From NCBI GenBank assembly GCA_035526435.1, contig DATLCI010000129.1, positions 1 through 13,613 of the forward strand: a DNA stretch of 13,613 nt, given 5' to 3'. Below the pieces are notes generated by a model. That model had not been told where the DNA came from, ran no database searches, and was given only the letters and a program-made list of their open reading frames with translations. Positions 13,377 to 13,613 of this stretch are shown in pieces. The number at the start of each line of letters is the position of its first letter. The first letter of the stretch is position 1. The DNA comes from DATLCI01 sp035526435 (lineage in GTDB: Bacteria; Acidobacteriota; Terriglobia; Terriglobales; Acidobacteriaceae). The position numbers were made by a program, and so were the translations under genes.

Positions 13377-13613
13377 ATGAGAAAGCTGAACCGTTTGCCC
13401 GCAGGGTTCTGCCTCACATGTCTGTTTTTGCTCTGGGGATGCTCCAGCCAGCCGGAAAAACTGAAGGAAGCGTCCGCGCCGCAGGCCAAACCGGCGAAAG
13501 TGGAGTCTGAATTCGAGACTGGACGCGCCGCTTTTCAGCGTATGTATGTATCCGCCCGGACTTGGTCTGCCGATGCGCAACCGGTTCGCCTCGAATCCCG
13601 CCCCACTAAGGAA
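13377..13613 (+). CDS. Lipoprotein of unknown function, 3' truncated by the window end
   Basis: The frame runs to the last base, giving 79 residues without a stop. The N-terminus is a clear lipoprotein signal: basic MRKLNR, a hydrophobic core (FCLTCLFLLW), then the lipobox LWGC with lipidated Cys22 and a Ser-Ser-Gln start. A Pro/Ala/Lys-rich linker follows, then ESEFETGRAAFQRMYVSART, which begins a folded part. I do not recognise the family. Ser at +2 does not give an inner-membrane signal, so outer-membrane placement is possible. The gene is divergent from the DinB gene, with 67 bases between the starts. No strong ribosome site precedes the ATG. Confidence 0.7.
   Translation, partial: MRKLNRLPAGFCLTCLFLLWGCSSQPEKLKEASAPQAKPAKVESEFETGRAAFQRMYVSARTWSADAQPVRLESRPTKE

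Noticed and set aside
12879..13580. A 233-residue minus-strand open frame overlapping the DinB gene and the lipoprotein
   Set aside because: It is a different frame from the DinB protein and shows no family pattern; it also covers the lipoprotein gene with its clear signal peptide.

Overview
The window is bacterial, GC-rich and densely coding. Family content and gene style (a GspE/PilB ATPase ahead of PilM, PilN and PilO homologues, a COG1449-type GH57 enzyme, and a periplasmic coiled-coil protein with a VYTNE motif) suggest an Acidobacteriota chromosome. That assignment is inference from protein style, not from a marker gene. No rRNA, tRNA, CRISPR, IS element or phage gene was seen.

Region 1 (1-4474) is a tightly packed plus-strand operon for the inner-membrane part of a type IV pilus or type II secretion-like machine. 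It holds the end of an assembly ATPase, a divergent PilM, PilN, PilO, a membrane-anchored GspC/PilP-like protein, and an unusual GspG-like pseudopilin. Junctions overlap (ATGA, TAATG) or are separated by a few bases. A strong hairpin closes the operon and also serves the facing gene.

Region 2 (4475-7856) is housekeeping and accessory. It has a minus-strand A-type iron-sulfur carrier with a clear extended -10 promoter, a small two-TM membrane protein with a long upstream region, and a minus-strand GH57 alpha-glucan-active enzyme.

Region 3 (7857-12779) begins with a short degenerate GT2-like protein. It continues with a prepilin peptidase whose conserved N-terminus has no ordinary start codon, overlapped by a PAS-containing membrane histidine kinase. 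A secreted coiled-coil protein and a sigma-54-dependent NtrC/PilR-type response regulator follow. The peptidase would process the Region 1 pseudopilin. The kinase and regulator look like a PilS/PilR-like pair, although their target genes are not shown by the sequence.

Region 4 (12776-13613) has a minus-strand DinB-family protein whose stop codon overlaps that of the regulator on a CTAG palindrome. A divergent lipoprotein gene follows and is cut by the window end.

The points most worth checking are the missing start codon of the prepilin peptidase, the pseudopilin without Glu+5 and with a Gly/Pro-rich tail, the degenerate PilM and glycosyltransferase folds, and the coiled-coil gene set between kinase and regulator.
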